Assembly (NCBI RefSeq): GCF_032229225.1
Contig: NZ_CP135076.1
Location: 248,001 to 312,000, forward strand
Direction of reading: 5' to 3'
Source: Stakelama saccharophila
GTDB taxonomy: Bacteria > Pseudomonadota > Alphaproteobacteria > Sphingomonadales > Sphingomonadaceae
DNA length: 64,000 nt
The notes beneath the pieces were generated by a model. It did not search any database, had not been told where the DNA came from, and saw only the letters and a list, made by a program, of their open reading frames with translations. Below are positions 45,391 through 54,331 of this stretch, piece by piece. The translations under genes were made by a program, and so were the position numbers. The stretch's first letter is position 1, and each line of letters opens with the position of its first letter.

Positions 45391-46281
45391 TCAACCGCGG
45401 CGGCGGGCCTGCGGATAGGTGCCGAGCAGGCGGACCCATTTGGTCTGGAACGCCAGTTCCTCCAGCGCGCGGTCGACCGCGGGGTCGCCCGGCGCGCCTT
45501 CGATGTCGCAATAGAATTCGCTCGCGGCGAAGCTGCCGCCCTGCTGATAGCTTTCCAGCTTGGTCATGTTGACGCCGTTGGTCGCGAACCCGCCCAGCGC
45601 CTTGTAGAGCGCGGCCGGCACGTTCTTCACCGCGAAGATCAGCGTCGTCACCGCCGCGCCGTCGACCGCACCGTCCGCCGCCTCGCGCGCCAGCACGACG
45701 AAGCGGGTGGTGTTGTGGTCGGCATCGGCGATGTCGTCGGTCAGCACCTCCAGCCCGTACAGCTCCGCCGCCTTGGGCGGGGCCAGGGCAGCGACCTCGG
45801 GATCGCCCATTTCCGCCACCAGCGCCGCGGCGCCGGCGGTGTCGGGATAGGCGACCGGGCTGATGCCGTGCGCGTTCAGCCAGTTGCGGCACTGGCCCAG
45901 CGCCTGCGGATGGCTCATCGCCTGGCGCACCCGCTCGCGCGGGCCCTGTCCCACCAGCGCGTGGCGGATGCGCAGGAAATGCTCGGCGGTGATGACCAGC
46001 CCCGATTCCGGCAGCAGATAGTGCATGTCGGCGACGCGGCCGTGCAGCGAATTCTCGATCGGGATGATCGCCCGGTCGGCCCGCATCTGCCGCACCGCGT
46101 CGATCGCGTCGGCGAAGCCGAAACAGGGCAGCGGCAGGCAGTCGGGAAAGGCCTCCAGCGCCGCGACGTGCGAATTGGCGCCGGGCGCGCCCTGGAACGC
46201 GACCACGCGTTCGGGCGCGGTCGCGGCGGCTTCGGTCATGCGCGCGACAAGCGGGCGCGCCGGCGTCGGAAATTCCTGCAT
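45391..46281 (-). CDS. pheA: Prephenate dehydratase
   Basis: A 296-aa monofunctional prephenate dehydratase making phenylpyruvate for phenylalanine synthesis. The dehydratase domain (about 18-200) contains VVAFQGAPGANSHVAALE, IPIENSLHGRV and the TRF motif DHNTTRFVVLAR. The ACT domain (about 210-290) contains ALYKALGGFATNGVNMTKLES, the GALV/ESRP-like region for feedback by phenylalanine. It complements the chorismate mutase at 34.6 kb. Confidence 0.94.
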   Translation of the reverse strand: MQEFPTPARPLVARMTEAAATAPERVVAFQGAPGANSHVAALEAFPDCLPLPCFGFADAIDAVRQMRADRAIIPIENSLHGRVADMHYLLPESGLVITAEHFLRIRHALVGQGPRERVRQAMSHPQALGQCRNWLNAHGISPVAYPDTAGAAALVAEMGDPEVAALAPPKAAELYGLEVLTDDIADADHNTTRFVVLAREAADGAVDGAAVTTLIFAVKNVPAALYKALGGFATNGVNMTKLESYQQGGSFAASEFYCDIEGAPGDPAVDRALEELAFQTKWVRLLGTYPQARRRG

Positions 46282-46390
46282 GGCAGCGCGCGCTTACGAA
46301 GCCGGACGCTTCGTGGCAAGCTCGGCTTGCGATGGCGGATCGAGCCCCCTAAAGGAACACAGATTTCTTTCGGGGCGAGAACCAGGCACA

Positions 46391-47059
46391 ATGGATAATC
46401 GGACGAACACGATCGCCGGGTGGGTGTTGGCAGGATGTGCCTCGGCATTGGGACTGTCGATCGTGAGCGGCATGGTCTTTCACGACGAACGGCCGGAAAC
46501 GATGGGCTATCCGATCGAGGGCGTCGAACAGGCCGCCGGCGGCGAGAAGGAAGTTCCGCTGGCGACGCTGCTGGCGAGCGCCGATCCCGACAACGGCGCC
46601 AAGATCTTCAACAAGTGTTCGGCCTGCCACACCATCGATCAGGGCGCGCCCAACGGCATCGGCCCGAACCTGTACGCCATCGTCGGCGATCCCGTCGCAC
46701 ACGGCCGGGGCGGCTTCGCCTTTTCCGACGCGCTGAAATCGGTCGGCGGCGAATGGACGTTCGAGAAGCTGAACGCCTGGCTCACCAGCCCGCGCAAGTT
46801 CGCCTCGGGCACGAAGATGACCTTCGCCGGCCTGTCGGATCCGCAGGACCGCGCCGACATCATCGTTTATCTCAACAATCACGGCTCGAACGTGCCGCTT
46901 CCCGCCGCGCCGACAGAACCGGCCAATGCCGAGGAAGAGGCCCTGGAAAACCAGGCCGGCGCAACCTCGACGGCGAATCTCGTCAACGAGGCGACGCCCG
47001 CTCCCGGCGCGCCGTCGGTGGACGAACGCGCGGCCGAGGAAGCCGAACAGAACGACTGA
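46391..47059 (+). CDS. Membrane-anchored cytochrome c
   Basis: A 222-aa class I cytochrome c. An uncleaved N-terminal membrane anchor (about 10-30) is followed by the domain with heme motif CSACH (76-80) and the axial Met in SGTKMTFAG near 148. The C-terminal 50 residues are acidic and low-complexity. It resembles alphaproteobacterial anchored cytochromes such as CycM that carry electrons from the bc1 complex to oxidase. The start is ATG at 46391; it is divergent from pheA. Confidence 0.93.
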   Translation: MDNRTNTIAGWVLAGCASALGLSIVSGMVFHDERPETMGYPIEGVEQAAGGEKEVPLATLLASADPDNGAKIFNKCSACHTIDQGAPNGIGPNLYAIVGDPVAHGRGGFAFSDALKSVGGEWTFEKLNAWLTSPRKFASGTKMTFAGLSDPQDRADIIVYLNNHGSNVPLPAAPTEPANAEEEALENQAGATSTANLVNEATPAPGAPSVDERAAEEAEQND

Positions 47060-47077
47060 TCGGCCGCGCGACGGCGC

Positions 47078-48001
47078 TCAGGCCGGGGGGAACGCCTCGG
47101 CCACGGCCTCGTCCCGCTTGCGATAGAAGTCGCGCACCGCGTTCCAGCCTTCCTCCGCCGTTTCCACGAAGGTGATGAGGTCGAGGTCGCGCGGAGAGAT
47201 TACGCCCTCCTCGCACAGCGCCTCGAAATCGACGACGCGGTTCCAGAAGTCGCGGCCGTAGAACAGCACCGGGATCGGATCGATCTTGCCGGTCTGGATC
47301 AGCGTCAGCAGCTCGAAGCTCTCGTCGAACGTGCCGAAACCGCCCGGGAACACCGCCACGGCGCGCGCATGCAGCAGGAAATGCATCTTCCTGAGCGCGA
47401 AATAATGGAATTGCATGCTCAGGCTGGGCGTCACATACGGATTGGGCGCCTGTTCGTGCGGCAGGACGATGTTCAGACCGATCGATTCGGCGTCCATGTC
47501 CGCCGCGCCGCGATTGGCGGCTTCCATGATCGACGGCCCGCCGCCCGAACACACCACAAACTGCCGGTGCCCATCCTCGTCGAGCGGGAATTTCGACGCC
47601 AGCCGGCCCAGTTCACGCGCGACGTCGTAATATTTCGACTTGGCGATCAGCCGCTCGGCGATTCGCTTTGCGCGCTCGTCCTCGGCCAGGTCCAGGAGCG
47701 CCTGCGCCTTCGCCGGCTCCGGGATTCGCGCGGAGCCGTACATCACGAAGGTCGACGCGATCTTCGCTTCGTCCAGGACGAGCTGGGGTTTCAGCAATTC
47801 GAGCTGGAACCGGACGGGACGCAGATCCTCGCGCAGCAGGAAGTCCATGTCCTGAAACGCCAGGCGATAGGCCGGATGCTCGGTCTGCGGCGTCTGGACC
47901 TGGGTGCGGGCGGTCTCCGCCTCCTGCTGGGCGGGCCGGAAGACCCGCGAAGGCAGGCGGGTTTCCTTGTCGGTATTCTTGTCGGTCATTGGCGCGGCCA
48001 T
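47078..48001 (-). CDS. LOG family protein (TIGR00730)
   Basis: A 307-aa protein with the lysine-decarboxylase-like LOG fold: GGGPSIMEAANRGA and the PGGFGTFDE motif (PGGxGTxxE) that binds nucleotide monophosphate. LOG proteins are cytokinin-activating phosphoribohydrolases, and bacterial members hydrolyse AMP or similar nucleotides. The N-terminal 85 residues extend beyond the minimal LOG domain, as in the longer bacterial branch. Confidence 0.9.
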   Translation of the reverse strand: MAAPMTDKNTDKETRLPSRVFRPAQQEAETARTQVQTPQTEHPAYRLAFQDMDFLLREDLRPVRFQLELLKPQLVLDEAKIASTFVMYGSARIPEPAKAQALLDLAEDERAKRIAERLIAKSKYYDVARELGRLASKFPLDEDGHRQFVVCSGGGPSIMEAANRGAADMDAESIGLNIVLPHEQAPNPYVTPSLSMQFHYFALRKMHFLLHARAVAVFPGGFGTFDESFELLTLIQTGKIDPIPVLFYGRDFWNRVVDFEALCEEGVISPRDLDLITFVETAEEGWNAVRDFYRKRDEAVAEAFPPA

Positions 48002-48037
48002 AACCGATCCGGCGAGGCGCGCAAGCGCCGCACCCGA

Positions 48038-48721
48038 TCAGCGGCAGAAATGACCGCCGCCCATATCGATGTGAAAATGGTTGCGGTGGGCGCTGTTATA
48101 TTCCGGCCCCAGCGTCGTGGAGAAGCGCTTGCAGGCCGAACGGTGCACGACCCGCAGAAAGGCGCGCACCTGCTGGTTGTCCGAATTCCATCCCTCCAGC
48201 ACGCTGATCCGCCTGCCGTCGGCAAGATCGAAGGCGGCGATGTCCACCGCATCGGCGACGGCGTGTTCGGAAAGCCGGCTGGCCGTTCCGTTGCCGACGA
48301 TTCCGCGGCAGGAATAGGTGCCGAAACTTTCGATCTTCACCACGTCGCTGCCCAGGATCTGGCGCGCCGCCGGGCGGATGCCGTAGCGCACCCAGTTGAC
48401 GAACCGGTCGGCGAGGCCGCAGCGCATCGCGCCCAGATTGGTGACGGGCGTGCCGATGTCGAGCAACTGGATCGTGCCGATGCGCGAACAGCTTCCAGGC
48501 GTGCCGCGATCGGGCAGACTGCGGAATTCCACCCGCTTCCGGTTCAGGCTGGCATAGCATTGCCGGGTCTCGGCATCGGTCGGGATGCCCGATTTCGCCG
48601 CCTTCAGATGCGGTTTGGAATGCGGCGCGCCCGGACGTCGCGGTCCGGTTCCGCTGTCTCCGCCGCCAAAAATGCAGGCCGACAGCAACAATATGGACGC
48701 AAGAACGAATACGCGCTTCAC
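48038..48721 (-). CDS. Extensin-like C-terminal domain protein
   Basis: A 227-aa secreted protein; the N-terminal signal ends in a lipobox-like LLLSACIF (Cys near 17). Residues about 70-227 are the Extensin-like_C domain: CYASLNRKRVEFRSL, IQLLDIGTPVTN, then EHAVADAVDIAAFDLADG and NHFHIDMG (H-x-H-x-D, metal-ligand-like, related to D-Ala-D-Ala carboxypeptidase VanY folds). A cell-wall role is likely, but no activity has been established for the family. Confidence 0.87.
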   Translation of the reverse strand: MKRVFVLASILLLSACIFGGGDSGTGPRRPGAPHSKPHLKAAKSGIPTDAETRQCYASLNRKRVEFRSLPDRGTPGSCSRIGTIQLLDIGTPVTNLGAMRCGLADRFVNWVRYGIRPAARQILGSDVVKIESFGTYSCRGIVGNGTASRLSEHAVADAVDIAAFDLADGRRISVLEGWNSDNQQVRAFLRVVHRSACKRFSTTLGPEYNSAHRNHFHIDMGGGHFCR

Positions 48722-48824
48722 GCCCCCTCGCTACGCACCGCCGCCGCCGCTGGCAACCCGCACTCCGTCCCGAAATGCGCCGCGGCGCATCCGTCAGCAG
48801 TTGACAGGCGCCCGCACATCTTTA

Positions 48825-48879
48825 GGCCCGTCGGCGGGCCACGCTGTCCCAACGCAGCGCGCGCTCTCTGTAAGGAGAG
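48825..48879 (+). promoter_or_regulatory. serC: Structured leader upstream of serC (serC RNA motif-like)
   Basis: Three consecutive hairpins precede serC: GGCCCG-TCGG-CGGGCC (48825-48840), CGCTG-N8-CAGCG (48842-48859) and CTCTC-TGTAAG-GAGAG (48864-48879). The last overlaps the Shine-Dalgarno TAAGGAGAG. A cis-regulatory serC RNA motif is known from alphaproteobacteria, and position and form here fit it. The match was made by eye. A TTGACA at 48801-48806 may be the -35 of the promoter. Confidence 0.55.
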
Positions 48880-48884
48880 ACTAT

Positions 48885-50057
48885 ATGACTGACACGACTA
48901 CCGCGCCCGCCACGGGTGCGTCCGCCAAACCTGCCGAAAAGCCGGCACGCCCCTATTTCTCGTCCGGCCCCTGCGCCAAGCCGCCGGGCTGGGACGCATC
49001 GAAGCTGGCGACCGATTCGCTCGGCCGCTCGCACCGGTCCAAACTGGGCAAGGAGCGCCTGAAACGCGCGATCGACCTGACGCGCGAGGTTTTGAAGGTG
49101 CCCGACACGCACCGCATCGGCATCGTCCCCGCCTCCGACACCGGCGCGGTGGAGATGGCCATGTGGTCGATGCTGGGTCCGAAGCCGGTCACCTGCATGG
49201 CCTGGGAAAGCTTCGGCGCCGGCTGGGTGACCGACGCGGTCAAGCAGCTCAGGATCGACCCGGAGGTGATCGAGGCCGATTACGGCGACCTGCCCGACCT
49301 GACGCGCGTCAGCCCCGACCATGACGTCATCTTCACCTGGAACGGCACGACCAGCGGCGTGCGCGTGCCGAATGGCGACTGGATCGCCGACGACCGCACC
49401 GGCCTGACCTTCGCCGACGCCACCAGCGCGGTCTTCGCGGTCGACATGCCGTGGGACAAGCTCGATGTGACGACCTTCTCCTGGCAGAAGGTGATGGGCG
49501 GCGAAGGCGGCCACGGCATCCTGATCCTGGGGCCCCGCGCGGTCGAACGGCTGGAAAGCTACACGCCCGACCGGCCGCTGCCGAAGATCTTCCGCATGAC
49601 GAAGGGCGGCAAGCTGAACGAAGGCATCTTCGAAGGCTCGACCATCAACACGCCGTCCATGCTGGCGGTCGAGGATTATATCTTCGCGCTTGAATGGGCG
49701 CAGTCGATCGGCGGGCTCGACGCGCTGGTCGCGCGCTCCGAGGCCAATGCGGCGGCGCTCGGCCGGATCGTCGCGGATCGCGACTGGCTCGACCATCTGG
49801 CGGCCGACCCGGCGGTGCGTTCGACCACCAGCGTCTGCCTCAAGCTCGTCACCGACGCCGATGGCGATACGCAGGGCAAGCTGGTTAAGAAGATGGTCTC
49901 GCTGCTCGAAGCCGAGGACGCGGCCTACGACATCGCCAGCTATCGCGACGCCCCGCCGGGCCTGCGCATCTGGTGCGGCGCAACCGTCGACACCGCCGAC
50001 ATCGAAGCGCTCGGCCCCTGGCTCGACTGGGCCTGGGCACAGGCGAAGAGCGCGTAA
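48885..50057 (+). CDS. serC: Phosphoserine transaminase
   Basis: A 390-aa SerC of the alphaproteobacterial type (SSGPCAKPPGW, SLGRSHRSKLGKERLK), transferring an amino group from glutamate to 3-phosphohydroxypyruvate with PLP. The PLP lysine is in TTFSWQKVMGGEGGHG (near 205). The N-terminal 25 residues are a Thr/Ala/Pro extension. The ATG is 5 bases after TAAGGAGAG. It is followed by serA, the preceding step, across a 127-base gap that contains a repeat. Confidence 0.95.
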   Translation: MTDTTTAPATGASAKPAEKPARPYFSSGPCAKPPGWDASKLATDSLGRSHRSKLGKERLKRAIDLTREVLKVPDTHRIGIVPASDTGAVEMAMWSMLGPKPVTCMAWESFGAGWVTDAVKQLRIDPEVIEADYGDLPDLTRVSPDHDVIFTWNGTTSGVRVPNGDWIADDRTGLTFADATSAVFAVDMPWDKLDVTTFSWQKVMGGEGGHGILILGPRAVERLESYTPDRPLPKIFRMTKGGKLNEGIFEGSTINTPSMLAVEDYIFALEWAQSIGGLDALVARSEANAAALGRIVADRDWLDHLAADPAVRSTTSVCLKLVTDADGDTQGKLVKKMVSLLEAEDAAYDIASYRDAPPGLRIWCGATVDTADIEALGPWLDWAWAQAKSA

Positions 50058-50068
50058 CCCGAACAACC

Positions 50069-50161
50069 GTCATCCCAGCGTAGGCTGGGATCTCGTGCCA
50101 CCTGCCCGCCGATGAGCGTCGCTCGTGCCGCCCGAGATCCTGACCTTCGTCAGGATGACGA
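50069..50161. repeat. Palindromic repeat between serC and serA
   Basis: CGTCATCCCAGCGTAGGCTG is matched by the inverted GATCCTGACCTTCGTCAGGA, with GAGATC/GATCTC junctions inside. The two halves form an imperfect 93-base palindrome that could fold in the serC-serA transcript. It ends 24 bases before the serA start. Confidence 0.65.
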
Positions 50162-50184
50162 ATTGCAGCAAGGAGCAATTCGTC

Positions 50185-51762
50185 ATGCCCAAGGTACTCA
50201 TTTCCGACAAGATGGACCCCAAAGCCGCCCAGATCTTCCGCGAACGCGGGGTCGAGGTGGACGAGATCACCGACAAGAGCCCGGAAGAACTGAAAGACAT
50301 TATCGGCCGGTATGACGGCCTGGCGCTGCGCTCCTCGACCAAGGTCACCGGGGACCTGCTCGAGGCGGCGGACAATATGAAGGTGGTCGGCCGCGCCGGC
50401 ATCGGCGTCGACAATATCGACGTGCAGGCCGCCTCGGCCAAGGGCATCGTCGTCATGAACACGCCCTTCGGCAATTCGATCACGACCGCCGAACACGCCA
50501 TCGCGATGATGTTCGCGCTCGCCCGCGAAATCCCCCAGGCCGACGCCTCGACCCAGGCCGGCAAATGGGAAAAGAAGAAGTTCATGGGCGTGGAGCTGAC
50601 GTCCAAGACGCTGGGCCTGATTGGCGCGGGCAATATCGGCGGGATCGTCGCCGACCGCGCGCGGGGGCTGAAGATGAAGGTCGTTGCCTACGACCCCTTC
50701 CTGACCGAGGAGCGGGCGCTGGAAATGGGCGTGGAGAAGGCCGATCTCGACACGCTGCTGAAACGCGCCGACTTCATCACACTGCATACGCCGCTGACCG
50801 ACCAGACGAGGAACATCCTGTCGAAGGAGAATCTCGCCAAGACCAAGAAGGGCGTGCGCATCATCAACTGCGCGCGCGGCGGGCTCATCGACGAGGCGGC
50901 ACTCAAGGAAGGTCTGGATTCGGGCCATATCGCCGGCGCGGCGCTCGACGTGTTCGTCGAGGAGCCGGCCAGGGAAAACCCGCTCTTCGGCACGCCGGGC
51001 TTCATCTCCACCCCGCATCTGGGCGCATCGACGACCGAGGCCCAGGTCAATGTCGCCATCCAGATCGCCGAGCAGATGTCCGACTATCTGCTGTCGGGCG
51101 GCGTCACCAACGCGCTCAACATGCCGAGCCTGTCGGCCGAGGAGGCGCCGCTCCTGAAGCCTTATATGGCGCTGGCCGAAAAGCTCGGCAGCCTGGTCGG
51201 CCAGCTTGCCCAGGACGCGCTCAAATCGATCGCGATCGAAACCGAGGGCGCGGCCGCCGAGCTCAACCAGAAGCCGATCACCGGCGCCGTGCTGGCGGGC
51301 GTGATGCGCGCTTATTCCGACTCCGTGAACATGGTCAACGCGCCCTTCCTGGCCAAGGAACGCGGCCTCGACGTGCGCGAAGTGCGCCATGACCGCGAGG
51401 GCGATTACCATACGCTGGTGCGCATCACGGTGCAGACGGACGAGGGCGACCGATCTGTCGCCGGCACGCTGTTCTCCAACACGGAGCCGCGGCTGGTCGA
51501 ATTGTTCGGCATCAAGGTCGAAGCCGATCTCGCCGGCAAGATGCTGTACGTGGTCAATGCCGACAAGGCCGGCTTCATCGGCCGCATCGGCTCCGCGCTG
51601 GGCGAAGCGGGCGTCAATATCGGCACCTTCCATCTCGGCCGCCGCGCGACCGGCGGCGAAGCGGTGCTGCTGCTCTCCGTCGATCAGGACATCACGCCCG
51701 AATTGCTGACCACGCTGCGCGGCATGGACGGCGTGAAGACCGCGATGGCGCTCGACTTCTGA
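50185..51762 (+). CDS. serA: D-3-phosphoglycerate dehydrogenase
   Basis: A 525-aa SerA of the long type, the first committed step of serine synthesis. The nucleotide-binding domain has GAGNIGGIV; the catalytic Arg is in INCARGGLIDE, Glu in VFVEEPA and His in STPHLGAST. The intervening (allosteric substrate-binding) domain is about 315-450, and the ACT domain about 452-525 (FIGRIGSALGEAGVNIGTF), so serine inhibition is likely. The start is ATG at 50185 after AGCAAGGAGC. hisZ follows after 22 bases. Confidence 0.96.
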   Translation: MPKVLISDKMDPKAAQIFRERGVEVDEITDKSPEELKDIIGRYDGLALRSSTKVTGDLLEAADNMKVVGRAGIGVDNIDVQAASAKGIVVMNTPFGNSITTAEHAIAMMFALAREIPQADASTQAGKWEKKKFMGVELTSKTLGLIGAGNIGGIVADRARGLKMKVVAYDPFLTEERALEMGVEKADLDTLLKRADFITLHTPLTDQTRNILSKENLAKTKKGVRIINCARGGLIDEAALKEGLDSGHIAGAALDVFVEEPARENPLFGTPGFISTPHLGASTTEAQVNVAIQIAEQMSDYLLSGGVTNALNMPSLSAEEAPLLKPYMALAEKLGSLVGQLAQDALKSIAIETEGAAAELNQKPITGAVLAGVMRAYSDSVNMVNAPFLAKERGLDVREVRHDREGDYHTLVRITVQTDEGDRSVAGTLFSNTEPRLVELFGIKVEADLAGKMLYVVNADKAGFIGRIGSALGEAGVNIGTFHLGRRATGGEAVLLLSVDQDITPELLTTLRGMDGVKTAMALDF

Positions 51763-51784
51763 TGGCGCTAGGGGGAGCGGCACG

Positions 51785-52882
51785 ATGACTTCCGGACTGC
51801 TCCCCCAGGGCTTTCACGACCGCCTGCCGCCTCATGCCGACGCCGCGGCGGCGCTGGAGGCGCGCGTGCTCGCCACCGCACACGCCCATGGCTATGAACG
51901 CGTCGACCCGCCGCTCGCCGAGTTCGAGGATTCGCTCGCCAGCCGGTTGAAGTCGGGCAGTGCGCACGATGCGGTACGGTTCGTCGATCCCGTCTCGCAG
52001 CGCACGCTTGCCATCCGCACCGACATGACGGCGCAGATCGGCCGCATCGCCGCGACCCGCATGGGCCACCATCCGCGCCCGGTGCGCCTGTCCTATGCCG
52101 GACCCGTCGTGAAGCTGCGCGCGCCGCAGCTCCACCCCGAGCGCGCCATGCGCCAGATCGGCGTCGAACTGATCGGCAGCGATGGCGTCGCCGCGGCGAA
52201 AGAGATCGTCGCGGTGGCGGTCGAGGCGTTGCAGGCGGCGGGCGTGGACGGTCTGTCGATCGACTTCACCCTGCCCGATCTTGTCGACACACTCGCCGAT
52301 GGCCGGCTTTCGCGGGAGCGGCTCTCCGCGCTGCGTCAGCGACTGGATGCGAAGGACGCCGCCGGTGTCGCGGCGATCGACCCCGCATATCTGCCCCTGG
52401 TCGCGGCGGCCGGGCCGTTCGACGAGGCGCTGGCCGGGCTGCGCGCGTATGGTTCGGCGGCGCTTGCCAGCAGGCTCGACGGCATGGCGCGGATCGCCGA
52501 CCGGGTGCGCGGCTCGGTCGCCATGACGCTCGACCCGACCGAACTGCACGGGTTCGAATATCAAAGCTGGTTCGGCTTTTCCCTGTTCGCCGCGGGCTCG
52601 CGCGACGCCGTCGGGCGCGGCGGCAGCTATACGATCGTCCATGGCGACGGGCGCGAAGAGGCTGCGGTCGGCTTTTCGCTCTACGCCGACGCGGTCCTCG
52701 TGGGGCGGGCCGGCGGCGAGGGTCGCAAACGCCTGTTCCTGCCGCTCGGCACCGATCCGGATCACGCCGCGGCGCTTCGCCGCGACGGCTGGGTGACCGT
52801 GGCCGCGCTGGACGACGCCGATACGCCGCAAGCGCAACTGTGCACGCACCGGCTCGCGCCAGAGGGGCCGGTCGCCGCCTGA
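51785..52882 (+). CDS. hisZ: ATP phosphoribosyltransferase regulatory subunit
   Basis: A 365-aa class II aminoacyl-tRNA-synthetase-like protein of the HisZ type: LLPQGFHDRLPPHADAAAAL, motif 2-like AIRTDMTAQIGRIAATRMG, then RQIGVELIGSD. It lacks the histidine-specific motifs and anticodon domain of HisRS. HisZ activates the short HisG in the first step of histidine synthesis. No hisG lies in the window. It follows serA in one operon. Confidence 0.92.
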   Translation: MTSGLLPQGFHDRLPPHADAAAALEARVLATAHAHGYERVDPPLAEFEDSLASRLKSGSAHDAVRFVDPVSQRTLAIRTDMTAQIGRIAATRMGHHPRPVRLSYAGPVVKLRAPQLHPERAMRQIGVELIGSDGVAAAKEIVAVAVEALQAAGVDGLSIDFTLPDLVDTLADGRLSRERLSALRQRLDAKDAAGVAAIDPAYLPLVAAAGPFDEALAGLRAYGSAALASRLDGMARIADRVRGSVAMTLDPTELHGFEYQSWFGFSLFAAGSRDAVGRGGSYTIVHGDGREEAAVGFSLYADAVLVGRAGGEGRKRLFLPLGTDPDHAAALRRDGWVTVAALDDADTPQAQLCTHRLAPEGPVAA

Positions 52883-52978
52883 TGCGGCCGATTGTCGGCG
52901 CGCACTTTTTGCCGATGTCTTCGAACTGTCATCCCACGGCAAACCCGCATTTACCTTCTTCGGTATAGCAGGGCGGCC

Positions 52979-54289
52979 ATGCAGACCACATCGCCCCTCG
53001 CCGTCGTTTCGGCCTCCGCAGACATCGGCTGGCTGCGCGCCGACGACGGCAATGACGAGCATGTCCGCGCGGATACGCCGCTGCACCGCGCCATCGACCG
53101 TTTCTACCGCGATACGGCGCTACGCCTGTTGCCGGTGGTTGATGCGCTCGACCAGCCCGTCGGCGCGTTGTTCGATCGCGACATCCGGCAGTTGCTGCTC
53201 AATCCCTTCGGCCACGCCTTGCTGCGCAACCCGTCCTACGGCGCCGATCTGGGCGCATATGTCCGATCCTGCCCGGTCGCCGAGGCCAGCCTGCCCGTTC
53301 CGGAGATCATCGACCGCTATCGCGCCGCCGACGGATCCGAAGGCATGATCCTGACGCGCGGCGGCCGCTTCCACTGCGCCATTTCCAATCGCCGCCTGAT
53401 CCAGTTGGCAGCCGAGCACGAATTGTCGCGCACCCGTTCGCGACTGGCGCGCTCGCAGCAGGTGGAAGCCGCCAGCAAGGCTTTCGAGCGGCACGTCGCC
53501 CTGCTGTCGCGCGACATGGTCGGTCTCGCAGAGCGCATCGAGGCCAATGCCGTTGCCACCGCCGAACGCGCGAGCACCACGGGCGAAAGCGCGTCATCGG
53601 TCGCTGCGGCCGCAGCGCAGGGCAACGGCAATCTCGCTGCCATTGCCGAACAGGGCCGCCGGCTCGCCACCGCTCTGGCCCAGATTTCGGCCAATACGCG
53701 CGAAGCCAAGGCGGTGGCTTCCGATGCCGTCGCCCTCGTCGCGCGGGGTAGCGCGCGTACCGCCGATCTCTCGCGCTCGGCCCAGTCGATCGATGCGGTG
53801 ATCGGGCTGATCAGCGAGATCGCGGCCAAGGTGAACCTGTTGGCGCTCAACGCCGGCATCGAAGCGGCCCGTGCCGGCGAGGCCGGGCGCGGCTTCACCG
53901 TCGTCGCCAACGAGGTGAAGGCGCTTTCCCGCCGGGCGTCGGACGCGGCCAAGACGATCATCGAGCATGTCGGCGAAATGCAGATGGCCGTGCGGGAAGT
54001 GACCGATACCCATGGCAAGGTCGAAACCGCGATCGCCGCCATCGCCTCGCGCTCCGGCGAGATCGAGCGCGAAGTTGCGGGGCAGGCAAGCGGTACGCAC
54101 TCCATTGCCGAAAACACCGCCGAAGTCGCGGAGGCGACGGCCGTGATCCAAAGCGATACGGAGGCAATCGCATGGAGCGCGGCCACCGCCTCGCGCGGCG
54201 CCGACGACATGCGTTCGCTGGCGCGCCGCCTGGCGGAGGACGCCGAACAGCTCTCGTCGGAAGCGGAAAGCTTCCTGCGCGTTCTTTGA
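52979..54289 (+). CDS. Soluble methyl-accepting chemotaxis protein with CBS-like N-terminal domain
   Basis: A 436-aa chemoreceptor without membrane helices. Residues about 20-150 resemble a pair of CBS motifs (DRFYRDTALRLLPVVDALDQ, then PVGALFDRDIRQLLL). A helical linker follows, then the signalling domain with the hairpin tip AAKVNLLALNAGIEAARAGE near 290. It should sense a cytoplasmic nucleotide-like signal and couple to CheW/CheA. No other chemotaxis genes are in the window. ATG at 52979; the frame is open further but lacks family similarity. Confidence 0.85.
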   Translation: MQTTSPLAVVSASADIGWLRADDGNDEHVRADTPLHRAIDRFYRDTALRLLPVVDALDQPVGALFDRDIRQLLLNPFGHALLRNPSYGADLGAYVRSCPVAEASLPVPEIIDRYRAADGSEGMILTRGGRFHCAISNRRLIQLAAEHELSRTRSRLARSQQVEAASKAFERHVALLSRDMVGLAERIEANAVATAERASTTGESASSVAAAAAQGNGNLAAIAEQGRRLATALAQISANTREAKAVASDAVALVARGSARTADLSRSAQSIDAVIGLISEIAAKVNLLALNAGIEAARAGEAGRGFTVVANEVKALSRRASDAAKTIIEHVGEMQMAVREVTDTHGKVETAIAAIASRSGEIEREVAGQASGTHSIAENTAEVAEATAVIQSDTEAIAWSAATASRGADDMRSLARRLAEDAEQLSSEAESFLRVL

Positions 54290-54331
54290 CGAACGGCTGA
54301 ACCATCGGCCGGTCCATCGGTTGGAGACGGC

